From assembly GCA_001797275.1 (NCBI GenBank), contig MGOY01000047.1, forward strand, positions 1 through 46,681: 46,681 nt of DNA, written 5' to 3'. The stretch's first letter is position 1, and every line of letters begins with the position of its first letter. This DNA comes from Clostridiales bacterium GWF2_38_85. GTDB lineage: Bacteria; Bacillota; Clostridia; Oscillospirales; CAG-382. Made by a program: the position numbers and the translations under genes. Under the pieces are notes generated by a model, which saw nothing but the letters and a program-made list of their open reading frames with translations, did no database searches and had not been told where the DNA came from. Below are positions 9,597 to 17,276 of this stretch, piece by piece.

Positions 9597-10775
9597 CTAC
9601 CTTTCATAATTGTTATTTCTAAAGCGTGTATCACGCTGTTTAGACGGCTGTGTTTCCCTTGCTTTTTCAAGCAGATCATCAATTTGCTTGTTGCCGAACA
9701 CCTTTCGCAGCAGTGCATAATCCTTAACTTTTTCTTTGAGCTAGTTGTTTTCAGAAGTCAGATATTCGTTGTCGCTGTGTAAATTTTCATTGTCCTTATA
9801 TAGTCTTGCATTGTATTGATTAAGCCTGTGATAATCATCTCTTGATTTGAAATAGCGCACCATAACTGTTTTAACAAGCGATTTTAGCTTTGCTATCAAC
9901 GGCTCCACAAATTTGGTTTTATACGACTTGGCAGACATCAATCCCTGTGGCTCTGGCAGCTGATAATCGGGGGCGGTGTCAAGAAGATTCTGCATATCAG
10001 AGATGCCTTTTTCGCCGCTTTCAAAATCTTCAATACGTTTTGACAGCGTATCGAATTCACCTTTTTTATCGGCAAGTTTTTCATCCAGTTCCGCAACTTC
10101 TAAGGCACGCATCTTCTTTTCATAATCATATACAGATAAATGTTTTTCGTGAGAATCCTTGTGCTCCCATTCGATATCATAACGTTCCATCTCAGCGGCA
10201 AGATGTTCTTTTTCAGACTGTACCCACTGATTCCATTCTGTTTCGGAGCGTGTTCCGCCCTTAAAACCCTGCGCTGCTAATGCCTGTTTCAACGATACAC
10301 GGGTCTCCAATCCGCGCTTGCTGTCGGTGGTAAACGGGATAAAATCAATGTGCAGATGTGGTGTTGCTTCGTCCATATGAAGGTGTGTAGAGAACACTCG
10401 AAGCTGCGGATTTCTTATTTGAAACCCTTGATAATAATAATCTAATACCTGCTTTGCAAGCAGCCCATTTTCTCCGACAGTGCTCATATCATCTTTGTTT
10501 CCGATCTGTAAAATCAGTTCGTGAAACGGCTTCTCCTGTTTGCTGTTTCTGATCTTTTCATAATAATTATCAATACGTCGGTCGGCTCGGGTAAGCTTTG
10601 CGTTATACTTTTCCAAGGCTTCATCAAACATCTGATGATAGACTGTTTTGATGTTTTCATTACAGTAATCTATATTGAGATGGGAGCGTTCCGGATCGGT
10701 ATTTTTTGCATTAAACTTGCGGCTGTTATGGCTCACCGAACCCTTTCCGACTTCCGCACTTATCGTTCTTTTCAT
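9597..10775 (-). pseudogene. MobV-family relaxase (plasmid recombination/mobilisation) with internal amber stop
   Basis: MobV relaxases nick oriT and carry the strand to a recipient cell. The motifs are clear: HNSR (16-19), RSHLNI (30-35) and the metal-binding HLHMDEATPHLH (131-142), followed by a long coiled-coil-rich tail. Translation stops at TAG 9741-9743 after 344 residues. The same frame continues for 48 residues of plausible coiled coil (beginning LKEKVKDYALL, the stop most likely replacing a Gln codon) to a second TAG at 9597-9599 before tnpV. Because the catalytic domain precedes the stop, a shortened protein might still nick DNA. The start ATG lies just after the palindromic region 10776-11056. 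Confidence 0.75.
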
Positions 10776-11056
10776 TCAGTCACGTCCTTTCCGATTCGGC
10801 TGGTGGTTCTGTTACTCTTGCCAAGAGTAACGCAAAAGCACTTTTGACAGGCAAGCCCATCAAAAATGCAACCTGCAAGCAGGTTTTGCGCTCTCCGAGG
10901 GGCAAGGGCAGCCCTTTGAAAAGGGCTCCCTGCACCCAGCCTAAACTTAAATATGCGACATTGGAATGTCGCATTGGTGACGATCCGTGTCGATGGTGAC
11001 GGTGTTTTTGACACCGCTCCCACTGTCGTAAACATCGACACGATCGTCGCGCATCG
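10776..11056. other. Candidate origin of transfer (oriT): dense palindromes
   Basis: This gap in front of the relaxase gene holds at least six inverted repeats: 10811-10820/10822-10831 (GTTACTCTTG arms), 10833-10838/10841-10846, 10870-10876/10879-10885, 10910-10917/10920-10927, 10953-10962/10965-10974 (ATGCGACATT arms, 2-nt loop) and 10986-10995/11033-11042 (CGTGTCGATG arms enclosing a hairpin at 11000-11016). MobV and related relaxases nick beside such hairpins, usually next to their own gene. The nick site cannot be placed. Parts could also regulate the relaxase gene. Confidence 0.55.
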
Positions 11057-12198
11057 TCACGCCTGCTCTAAGTGAAGACTCACTTTTCGCCTATCGTGAC
11101 CACGGCTGTTCTCGTAGCGGATGCCGTATTCATTGAACAGCCGCCCGGCATTGACATTTAATTTCAATGTCAATACATTTGCCTTGATGTCTACACCAAG
11201 GAACGTCACCAATTCTGACGGTGTACCATTCCAGTTTGGATTGTCTTCTGTGATACATTTTTCAATTCTCTCAAGCAAAGGCTCAGGCGGTTCTTTCCAA
11301 AGCTCTGTCTCGGTTTTCTCCAACTCCCATAACAGCCGTTCCTGATTGCGTGATAAATATAACCGCTGATCCTGTTGATCTCTACCAGATACATCCAGCG
11401 TGGCTGAATTGCTTGTACGTTTTTCTTTCTGAAGCAGAAAAGCACCGTCAGCTGCTCCAAGCAAACCGTTTGTGCCGGAAATCATATCGAACCGATCATC
11501 CGATTGCTGCTTGCGTGTGTGGTGTACCAGCAGCAGACTTATACCAAAACTGTCTGCGAATTTTTTCAGTCGGGTTATAATGTCATAATCATTGGCATAA
11601 CTGTAACTGTCGCCACCGATCTCACGCACCTTTTGTAGTGTGTCGATAATGATAAGCTTTGTATCTTGATGTTCCTGAATAAAACCCTGTAGTTGTTCAT
11701 CCAGACCCTTGCCGAGCTGACTTGCCGAAACAGAGAAGAACAGATTCTCTGTGCCTTCTGTTCCAAACATCTAATACAACCGCTTTTGTAGTCGGTTGTA
11801 ATCATCCTCCAAAGCGAGGTAGAGTACCGTTCCTTTTCGGACGGTATAATTCCACAGTGGTGTTCCGGTACTGATGTGATAGGCAAGCTGCGCCATCAGA
11901 AAACTTTTACCGAGTTTCGGCGCACCAACAAAAAGATACGTTCCGGGATAGAGCAAACCGTCGATTAACGGCGGTTTGCTCTGAAACACGGTGTTGTATA
12001 GCTCGGTCATCGTAACTGTTTTCAGATAAGACGGATCCATTTGTCGGATCATATCCTGTTGCTTTTTTTGAAATCTTCCTCAGGGTTATTGAAATTCAAG
12101 GAATTTTCGGGTATACTATTTTCAGATATATTTAGTGACTGCCCGTCATCTGCGCCAACAGATGTGCCAGGGGCGGTCATTTCTTTTTTATTCGCCAT
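11057..12198 (-). pseudogene. RepA-like AAA/RecA-fold ATPase of mobilisable elements, doubly broken
   Basis: The family is a hexameric RepA-like helicase accompanying MobC and relaxase genes in Firmicutes mobile elements. Visible parts are a Walker A (FVGAPKLGKSFLM), YLALEDDYNRLQKRLY, the Walker B-like KLIIIDTLQKV, LLVHHTRKQQ and SGTNGLLGAADGAFLL. The natural start is the ATG at 12198, overlapping the MobC gene by 11 bp. From there the frame is lost at a T7 run (12063-12069 on the plus strand; one base short of the family frame). After the resumed frame, a TAG at 11771-11773 splits the ATPase domain between RLY and MFGTEG. The rest is open to 11057. Active protein is unlikely. Confidence 0.75.
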
Positions 12199-12520
12199 TT
12201 GGATTACCTCTCATTCCATTAAGCGTTACAGCTATCTGTGAAATTACAGCCAATAATTCATCTGATATTTCACCAGCCGAAGAAAGATATTGCAACATCT
12301 CAAATACATCTGCAAGTTGATTGCGAAGCGCCTTGTAGGTGCGTGGACTTCCTTGTACAACAATATCTTTTTTTAACACTCGATTGATGAGATACTCTTG
12401 CTTTTGTAGCCCTGACAGCTTTACGAAAATATTGATTTGCTCCCACTCTTCCGGCGATACCCTAAATGCAACCGTTTTACTTCGCCAACGATTTTTGTTA
12501 TCTCTGACTTTCTGCGACAT
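12188..12520 (-). CDS. MobC-like relaxosome accessory protein
   Basis: This 110-residue basic protein has a ribbon-helix-helix-like N-terminus (SKTVAFRVSPEEWEQI) and a helical C-terminal half, typical of MobC-like accessory proteins that bind oriT and help the relaxase open the DNA. It starts 3 bp after the integrase stop codon with the ribosome binding site AAAGGGG, and its end overlaps the start of the RepA-like gene. The family assignment rests on sequence feel and position. It appears intact. Confidence 0.65.
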   Translation of the reverse strand: MSQKVRDNKNRWRSKTVAFRVSPEEWEQINIFVKLSGLQKQEYLINRVLKKDIVVQGSPRTYKALRNQLADVFEMLQYLSSAGEISDELLAVISQIAVTLNGMRGNPNGE

Positions 12521-12523
12521 AAT

Positions 12524-13576
12524 TTAACCCCTTTCAATGTTTAACTTGTTTGCAATTTCTGTTTGCTTTGTCGGGAACAAGTGAGCATATCTATAAGTGA
12601 TGTCGATGCTTTCATGACCTACACGATCGGCAATGGCCACTGCTGAAAATCCCATATCAATTAGAAGAGATACATGAGAGTGACGCAGGTCGTGAATTCT
12701 TATGCGTTTAACTTTGGATGCTTCAGAACCTCTGTCCATTTCATGGTGGAGATAACTTTTTGTGAAAGGAAATATCCTATCCTCAGCTTTTACACCATAA
12801 AGTGAATTGATATACTCTTTCATTTCTTCACATAGAAAATCGGGCATTTGAATAACTCGTTTACTTCTTGGTGTTTTAGGATCAGTTATTACATCGCGCT
12901 TTTTAATCCGTTGATATGATTTTGTAATAGAGACAGTCTGTTTCTCAAAATCAAAATCCTTGGGCATAAGAGCAAGCAACTCACCTTCACGAACACCGCA
13001 CCAATAAAGCATTTCAAAAGCGTAAAATGATATGGGTTTGTCCATCATTGCGTCTGAAAATTTAAGATACTCTTCTTTTGTCCAGAAAAGCATTTCATTT
13101 TCGCTTTCTTTTTTGCCCATATTTCCGGCTTTTGCAGCAGGATTTGATTTCAGCTCATAATAACGAACAGCGTGATTAAAAATAGCACTGATTTGATTAT
13201 GAATACTTTTTAGAGTTGTAGCTGATAAATTTTGTTTCATGATTTCATTTTGCCAAGTGATAATATCTCTTGGCAAAATCGCATTTATTTTCTTATCCTT
13301 GAAATACGGCAATATCTTGCTGTTAATTATGCTTTCTTTCGTTCGCCAAGTGTTTTCTTTAATACGGTTTTTCATATCGTTAATACAAATCTCAACAAAC
13401 GATGCAAAGTTCATTTCAAGGCTTGAATCATTTTGCAATAATGCTTCTCTTTCGAACTCTAAAGCCTCTCTCTTAGTAGCAAAGCCCCTTTTTACCTTTT
13501 GAATTCTTTTGCCTTGTAAATCCCTGACACGATATGAAACATACCATGTTCCGTTATCCGCTTTAAATGCTGCCAT
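12524..13576 (-). CDS. int: Tyrosine recombinase / integrase
   Basis: This 350-residue integrase would catalyse excision and insertion of the mobile region. The N-terminus (GTWYVSYRVRD) is an arm-binding domain of the Tn916-integrase kind, followed by a SAM-like core-binding domain. The catalytic residues are present: R196 in CGVREGEL, H295 and R298 in HDLRHS, H321 in VGHES and the nucleophile Y330 in TYRYAH. The gene is complete and starts 3 bp after the excisionase. Its attachment site is not certain; the guaA 3' end at 15407 is a candidate because that position is a known insertion hot spot. Confidence 0.9.
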   Translation of the reverse strand: MAAFKADNGTWYVSYRVRDLQGKRIQKVKRGFATKREALEFEREALLQNDSSLEMNFASFVEICINDMKNRIKENTWRTKESIINSKILPYFKDKKINAILPRDIITWQNEIMKQNLSATTLKSIHNQISAIFNHAVRYYELKSNPAAKAGNMGKKESENEMLFWTKEEYLKFSDAMMDKPISFYAFEMLYWCGVREGELLALMPKDFDFEKQTVSITKSYQRIKKRDVITDPKTPRSKRVIQMPDFLCEEMKEYINSLYGVKAEDRIFPFTKSYLHHEMDRGSEASKVKRIRIHDLRHSHVSLLIDMGFSAVAIADRVGHESIDITYRYAHLFPTKQTEIANKLNIERG

Positions 13577-13579
13577 TTC

Positions 13580-13777
13580 TTATTCACCTTTCACACTTAA
13601 ATTTCCACCATAAACTTTTTCGTAAAAAAACTTACGGCTGATTTTCCCGGCTATTGTAATATAGCCTTTTCCCTTCAATTCACCGTTTAATTGCTGAAGC
13701 AGCTTATAAGCGTAAGGTTTTGATACTCCAAGCTCTTTTGCTACTTCTGCGGCACTGATTAATAATGTGTTTGTCAT
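13580..13777 (-). CDS. xis: Excisionase-like helix-turn-helix protein
   Basis: This 65-residue protein carries an N-terminal MerR-like helix-turn-helix (LLISAAEVAKELGVSKPYAY) and a basic tail, as in excisionases and Tn916-like Xis proteins that bend DNA near the attachment site and steer the integrase toward excision. A strong ribosome binding site (AAGGAGG) precedes the ATG, and the integrase follows after 3 bp. Confidence 0.75.
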   Translation of the reverse strand: MTNTLLISAAEVAKELGVSKPYAYKLLQQLNGELKGKGYITIAGKISRKFFYEKVYGGNLSVKGE

Positions 13778-13854
13778 AATGATGTTCCTCCTTAAAATTT
13801 AATTTTTAGCCTGTTATGACAATCAGGCTATGTACTTTTGTAGTAAAAGAGCTT

Positions 13855-13885
13855 AGTATAATAAGGGTTTTATGCCGTTTTTCAA
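13855..13885 (-). promoter_or_regulatory. Candidate promoter of the xis-int-mob operon
   Basis: On the minus strand TTGAAA (13885-13880) and TATACT (13860-13855) are separated by 19 bp, which is longer than ideal. The position, about 80 bp before xis, is right. Transcription from here would enter the hairpin at 13807-13830. Confidence 0.35.
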
Positions 13886-13905
13886 GCTGCGATTTGCTAA
13901 TCGCA

Positions 13906-14016
13906 TCACGGGAGTTTCACCCCTTGCCCTTGCGGCAAGCTATCCCCATTGCCTGCGACGGTTTTATCACGCTCGGACTGTGGCTGGATAGGAGTATCAT
14001 TATCCTCATTACTCAT
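13906..14016 (-). CDS. Possible 36-residue peptide
   Basis: An ATG at 14016 preceded by AAGGCGAAG opens a 36-codon frame ending in TGA at 13906. The peptide is hydrophilic and rich in Asp, Gln and Pro (begins MSNEDNDTPIQPQ). Its base composition matches the G+C-rich patch it lies in. It could be a small element-encoded protein or a remnant. No function is proposed. Confidence 0.3.
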   Translation of the reverse strand: MSNEDNDTPIQPQSERDKTVAGNGDSLPQGQGVKLP

Positions 14017-14147
14017 CTTCGCCTTAAAGGTTGCATTCCTTTATCTATCAACATTGTGTGTCGCTCGCTCTTTCGAGGTCTTGGCGCAATTTTGACTTGG
14101 CTCAAAGCAATAAGAAAGTTCTTGAAAACAGCTATTTAATTTTCATT

Positions 14148-14169
14148 AACTAAACAATATTGTTTAGTT
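14148..14169. promoter_or_regulatory. 22-bp perfect palindrome, operator candidate
   Basis: AACTAAACAAT (14148-14158) is followed directly by its reverse complement ATTGTTTAGTT (14159-14169). The half-site TTGTTTAG recurs at 14236-14243 and, in a 15-base block, at 14283-14297, all upstream of the HTH gene. A dimeric Cro/CI-type repressor is the obvious ligand. A near copy sits at 452-471. Confidence 0.55.
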
Positions 14170-14247
14170 TGTATTTTTATTATACTAAGCATTTTTGCTT
14201 ATATCAAGTGATTTTAAAAATAAATTTAAACTTTTTTGTTTAGGATA

Positions 14248-14276
14248 TTGTTTTTTGATATATAATAAGTTATAAT
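14248..14276 (+). promoter_or_regulatory. Promoter of the HTH regulator operon
   Basis: TTGTTT (14248-14253) and TATAAT (14271-14276) lie 17 bp apart. The start point, near 14283, falls in the operator-like block, and TTGTTTAG half-site 14236-14243 flanks the -35 box, so autorepression is likely. Confidence 0.6.
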
Positions 14277-14282
14277 ATATAT

Positions 14283-14297
14283 AACATATTTGTTTAG
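14283..14297. promoter_or_regulatory. Operator-like block at the regulator's start point
   Basis: AACATATTTGTTTAG is identical to 456-470 near the left side of the region. Its last bases merge into the AGGAG ribosome binding site of the HTH gene, so a bound repressor would cover both the transcription start and the initiation region. Confidence 0.45.
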
Positions 14298-14309
14298 GAG
14301 TGTGCTGTG

Positions 14310-14810
14310 ATGGCAATTGGTGATATAATAAAGAAAATCAGAAATCTTAGGGGACTTACTCAAAAGGAATTAGGAGTTGCAATTGGATTTGGTGAAAGAA
14401 CCGCTGATGTGCGTATGGCTCAATATGAATCGGGCACAAGAACACCGAAAGACGATGCAGTCCTAAAGCTTTCTGAAGTTTTAAATGTTAATGCAGAGCA
14501 TTTAACAGCTCCTGACCTTGTAGGACCAACTGAAATAATGCATACCCTTTTACATTTGGACGACAGCAACCAAATTACTTTTGACGAAGTAGAGTATGTA
14601 GATGAAAATGGTAAGAAGTTAAAACATATTGGCATTTATCTAAACAGAGGTTATATGGAGCTCTATTTAGAAGAATGGTCTAACCGTAAAAGCGAATTAG
14701 CTGCAGGTGAGATTACCGAAGAAGAATATATGGAATGGAAGATCAACTGGCCTGATACAGCTGACATGTGCGGTCATGCTGTGCCAAGAAAACAGTGGAG
14801 AAAAGAATAA
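14310..14810 (+). CDS. XRE/Cro-CI-type helix-turn-helix regulator
   Basis: This 166-residue protein has an N-terminal HTH_3 domain: IGDIIKKIRNLRGLTQKELG (helices 1-2), then AQYESGTRTPKDDAVLKLSEVL. The C-terminal part is acidic and of unknown role. The ATG at 14310 is chosen because AGGAG (14296-14300) lies 9 bp before it; a GTG at 14307 is adjacent. Its own promoter is surrounded by TTGTTTAG-type half-sites, which suggests autoregulation. It is co-transcribed with the next gene. It may control the mobile region or the defence operon; that is inference from the shared palindrome. Confidence 0.8.
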   Translation: MAIGDIIKKIRNLRGLTQKELGVAIGFGERTADVRMAQYESGTRTPKDDAVLKLSEVLNVNAEHLTAPDLVGPTEIMHTLLHLDDSNQITFDEVEYVDENGKKLKHIGIYLNRGYMELYLEEWSNRKSELAAGEITEEEYMEWKINWPDTADMCGHAVPRKQWRKE

Positions 14811-14837
14811 TATATATTTGACGTAAGGAGCTGCAGT

Positions 14838-15236
14838 ATGAACACTGATACATTCTTAATAAGTTCCATAAAAGAAATTACAAAAGATAGACTTGTATTT
14901 ACAAATAACGAAAACCAATTACAAGAAATTGATTTTTATGAGTGCCGTAAAAATTGGGTTGAACATTTTAACAATAATGAATTTGTTACATTTGAAGGAA
15001 ATCCAGCTCCAAAAGTTTCTCTGGAAGAAAACACTTGCGTTGGTGAGCGTGATTGGTTTTTTGAAAAACCTTATTATGAGTTTTATTCAAATCCCAAAAT
15101 CCGTTTTGAAATTCATCCTAAAAAAAGACTTTTTGATTGTTTAAATAAATATTGGTATCAACGCTATTATCCGGAATTTCGTAAAGTAGACAATGAATTA
15201 CATAAAGTCGGTTTGTGTACTTTTGATTTAGGTTAG
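14838..15236 (+). CDS. Unrecognised 132-residue protein
   Basis: It begins 27 bp after the HTH gene with the ribosome binding site TAAGGAG and ends in TAG before a strong terminator, so the two genes form one operon. The protein is soluble and rich in aromatic residues and Lys/Glu (FYECRKNWVEHF; YWYQRYYPEF). There is no signal peptide, membrane helix or motif I can name. Pairing with a Cro/CI-like regulator suggests a small accessory or toxin-antitoxin-like unit, but there is no direct evidence. Confidence 0.6.
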   Translation: MNTDTFLISSIKEITKDRLVFTNNENQLQEIDFYECRKNWVEHFNNNEFVTFEGNPAPKVSLEENTCVGERDWFFEKPYYEFYSNPKIRFEIHPKKRLFDCLNKYWYQRYYPEFRKVDNELHKVGLCTFDLG

Positions 15237-15252
15237 TTTTATATAACAAAAA

Positions 15253-15288
15253 GGACTTAGCTGATTTCTCAGCTAAGTCCAAATTTTT
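15253..15288 (+). terminator. Strong intrinsic terminator
   Basis: GGACTTAGCTGA (15253-15264) pairs perfectly with TCAGCTAAGTCC (15269-15280) around TTTC, followed by AAATTTTT. The A-run upstream (AAAAAGG) gives a U-run on the other strand, so it can also stop transcription arriving from guaA. Confidence 0.85.
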
Positions 15289-15328
15289 AGGTTTTAAATA
15301 TAATATATAACTATTCTAAAATAATAAA

Positions 15329-15350
15329 CGGTTATCAATCGGTTATCATT
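15329..15350. repeat. Tandem 11-mers beside guaA
   Basis: CGGTTATCAAT (15329-15339) is followed directly by CGGTTATCATT (15340-15350). Short tandem repeats near the 3' end of a target gene can be integrase arm sites. They lie about 57 bp from the guaA stop codon. Function is inferred. Confidence 0.3.
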
Positions 15351-15406
15351 TAGAGGTTAAACAGCCAACAAACCCAGTATTTACGGGATTCTTGTGAGTT
15401 AGGTGT

Positions 15407-17254
15407 TTACTCCCACTCGACTGTTGCGGGGGGTTTGCCTGTGGTGTCATAGAACACCATATCGATGTCTGGTGAGATTGCTTTGATTTCTGCTACTGCT
15501 TTTTTCAATGCTTCCACTGTGAAATCCCTGCCCGGTAGCGCTGAACGTGCTGTCATGAAATCGCTGGTTACAACCGCACGCATTGCAACAGAGTACTTCC
15601 CTTTCACACCCATCGGAAGAAGCACCGCAAAGCATTGGCTTATACCGCTATTCATTATATTGCTTGTTACGCAGTGGTCTGCTTCGCGGAGCAGTTCTGC
15701 TGTTTCGTGGCAGATATGCAGCGGATGTGCTTTTATCTCACCCTCAGGCTTATTGCCGCTGACAAGGTATGCGCATCTGTTGATGAATCCGAGTGCGTTT
15801 GGTATATCCGTTGACAGCTTCGCTGTCTTGGCGAAATCGGCTTCGCATCCCTCACCCCAAAGCACACAAAGTGAGCTGTAGCTTCGGTTGTCACCCTGAA
15901 CACCAACACTCTTGATGGGTGCGATAACACCGTTGAAGCGATCTGCTTTGAATTTGTTGAACTTCTCTGTCTGGCTGTCGTCAGGTATCGACGGTTCGTC
16001 AAGACATATTATTCTTACACCAAGTCCTGGTCCCGGGAAGGGTTGTCTTGCTGCAATTTCTTCGTCAAGTCCAAGCATTCTCGCAACCTGACGCACCTCG
16101 TCCTTGTGCCAGTCCCAGTTGGTTTCGATTACCCTGCCGGCATCTCTTGCTTTTCTGATTATATCAACATCGTTGTGATGTGTTTTGATTTTGTTTGCGT
16201 ATGCACTGACATCGGGGTTACCGCTCTCGATAAGGTCGGGGCGGAGTGTGCCCTGTGCAAGGAATGCATCGTCGAAGTCGATACCGAGCTTCTCTGCCGC
16301 TTCTCTTGTTACATCAATGAAAATTCTGCCGATAATCTGACGTTTTATCTCAGGTCGGGTTTCCTCTGATAACGGGCCTGCAAAAACACCGTCCGAGATT
16401 TCCACTCTTGTGTTGAAGAACTTATCCTCAACATTCAGTCTGAGCAGATTTGTTAAACCCTGCTTTTTGAGGTTTTCGCAGATAAAGTCGCTCTCGTTCT
16501 TGCGCATCAGGCCGTGGTCGATATGTATTGCGAATACATTCTCGTTGGGTAACGCACGAAGCAGAAGCGCTGCAGAAACAGCGGAATCAACACCACCGCT
16601 AACAAGAACGACTACTTTTTTATCTTTAACACGTTCCTTTATTGAACGGATAGAAGAGTCAATTCTGTCCTCGAGTGCATAGACTTCTTTGAAATTGCAT
16701 ATTTTGCGAAGAAAGTTTTCAAGCATTATCAACCCGTTTTCTGTCAGCTCAACCTCAGGATGAAACTGAACTGCTGCAATCCTTCTGTCCTCGCTGTAGA
16801 TAGATGCACAAACACCTTCGGTGTCGCCTGTTTTGACAAAACCGGTTGCAAGCACTTCAACAGCATCACCGTGGCTCATAAGCACTGTTTGTTCAGCTGT
16901 TAGTCCGTCGTATAATAGGCAGTCTGTGTCGACATTAACTCCGACACATCCGTATTCGGTTTTGAAATGTGGTATTACCTTGCCGCCGAAATGCTCGTTG
17001 ATAAGCTGCATTCCGTAACAGATACCGAGCATCGGAACACCAAGCTCGAAAATACCGTGATCATATTTCGGTGCACCGTCGTTCCAGACACTTGCCGGGC
17101 CGCCTGAAAGAATGATACCACCGAAGTCCTTTAATTTATCTGCAGATACTCCAATCGGGAATATCTCACTCTTTACTCCAAGCTCACGCACCTTGCGGTC
17201 GATAACTTTTGTGTATTGTCCGCCGCAGTCAAGAATTGCGCATCTCTCTGCCAT
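15407..17254 (-). CDS. guaA: GMP synthase (glutamine-hydrolysing)
   Basis: GuaA makes GMP from XMP, ATP and glutamine. The N-terminal class I amidotransferase has its nucleophile C79 in GICYGMQ and H165/E167 in QFHPE. The ATP-pyrophosphatase domain has SGGVDS at 219-224, and the C-terminus ends GKPPATVEWE. At 615 residues it is about 90 longer than the usual bacterial enzyme; the extra sequence lies between PGPGLGVRI and the dimerisation segment ISQCFAVLLP, as in the long type known from eukaryotes and some bacteria. It is downstream of the oxidoreductase gene on the same strand (22 bp). Its 3' end borders the mobile region. Confidence 0.95.
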   Translation of the reverse strand: MAERCAILDCGGQYTKVIDRKVRELGVKSEIFPIGVSADKLKDFGGIILSGGPASVWNDGAPKYDHGIFELGVPMLGICYGMQLINEHFGGKVIPHFKTEYGCVGVNVDTDCLLYDGLTAEQTVLMSHGDAVEVLATGFVKTGDTEGVCASIYSEDRRIAAVQFHPEVELTENGLIMLENFLRKICNFKEVYALEDRIDSSIRSIKERVKDKKVVVLVSGGVDSAVSAALLLRALPNENVFAIHIDHGLMRKNESDFICENLKKQGLTNLLRLNVEDKFFNTRVEISDGVFAGPLSEETRPEIKRQIIGRIFIDVTREAAEKLGIDFDDAFLAQGTLRPDLIESGNPDVSAYANKIKTHHNDVDIIRKARDAGRVIETNWDWHKDEVRQVARMLGLDEEIAARQPFPGPGLGVRIICLDEPSIPDDSQTEKFNKFKADRFNGVIAPIKSVGVQGDNRSYSSLCVLWGEGCEADFAKTAKLSTDIPNALGFINRCAYLVSGNKPEGEIKAHPLHICHETAELLREADHCVTSNIMNSGISQCFAVLLPMGVKGKYSVAMRAVVTSDFMTARSALPGRDFTVEALKKAVAEIKAISPDIDMVFYDTTGKPPATVEWE

Positions 17255-17276
17255 TATTTTAATCTCCTATGTTGAT

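Larger units (their letters stand above)
13778..14147. other. Regulatory interval between xis and the regulator gene
   Basis: It contains a 7-bp-arm hairpin TAGCCTG/CAGGCTA (13807-13813/13824-13830) in the xis leader, another at 13888-13894/13899-13905 (TGCGATT arms), the xis promoter candidate, a 36-codon ORF and a G+C-richer patch at about 13890-14090 unlike its flanks. Arm-type integrase sites may lie here but cannot be defined by eye. Confidence 0.4.

Noticed and set aside
9398-9782. Several ORFs over 100 codons on both strands around tnpV and the relaxase end
   Set aside because: They are in other frames of tnpV/mobV, lack ribosome binding sites and have random-looking products.
9597-12198. 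TAG recoded as glutamine throughout the organism
   Set aside because: Other genes in the window end normally in TAG before terminators or ribosome binding sites (S subunit at 5315, the gene ending at 15236), and the lesions coexist with frameshifts, so mutation is simpler.
13816-14139. 107-codon plus-strand ORF
   Set aside because: Starts without a ribosome binding site, has no protein-like features, and overlaps the xis regulatory region.
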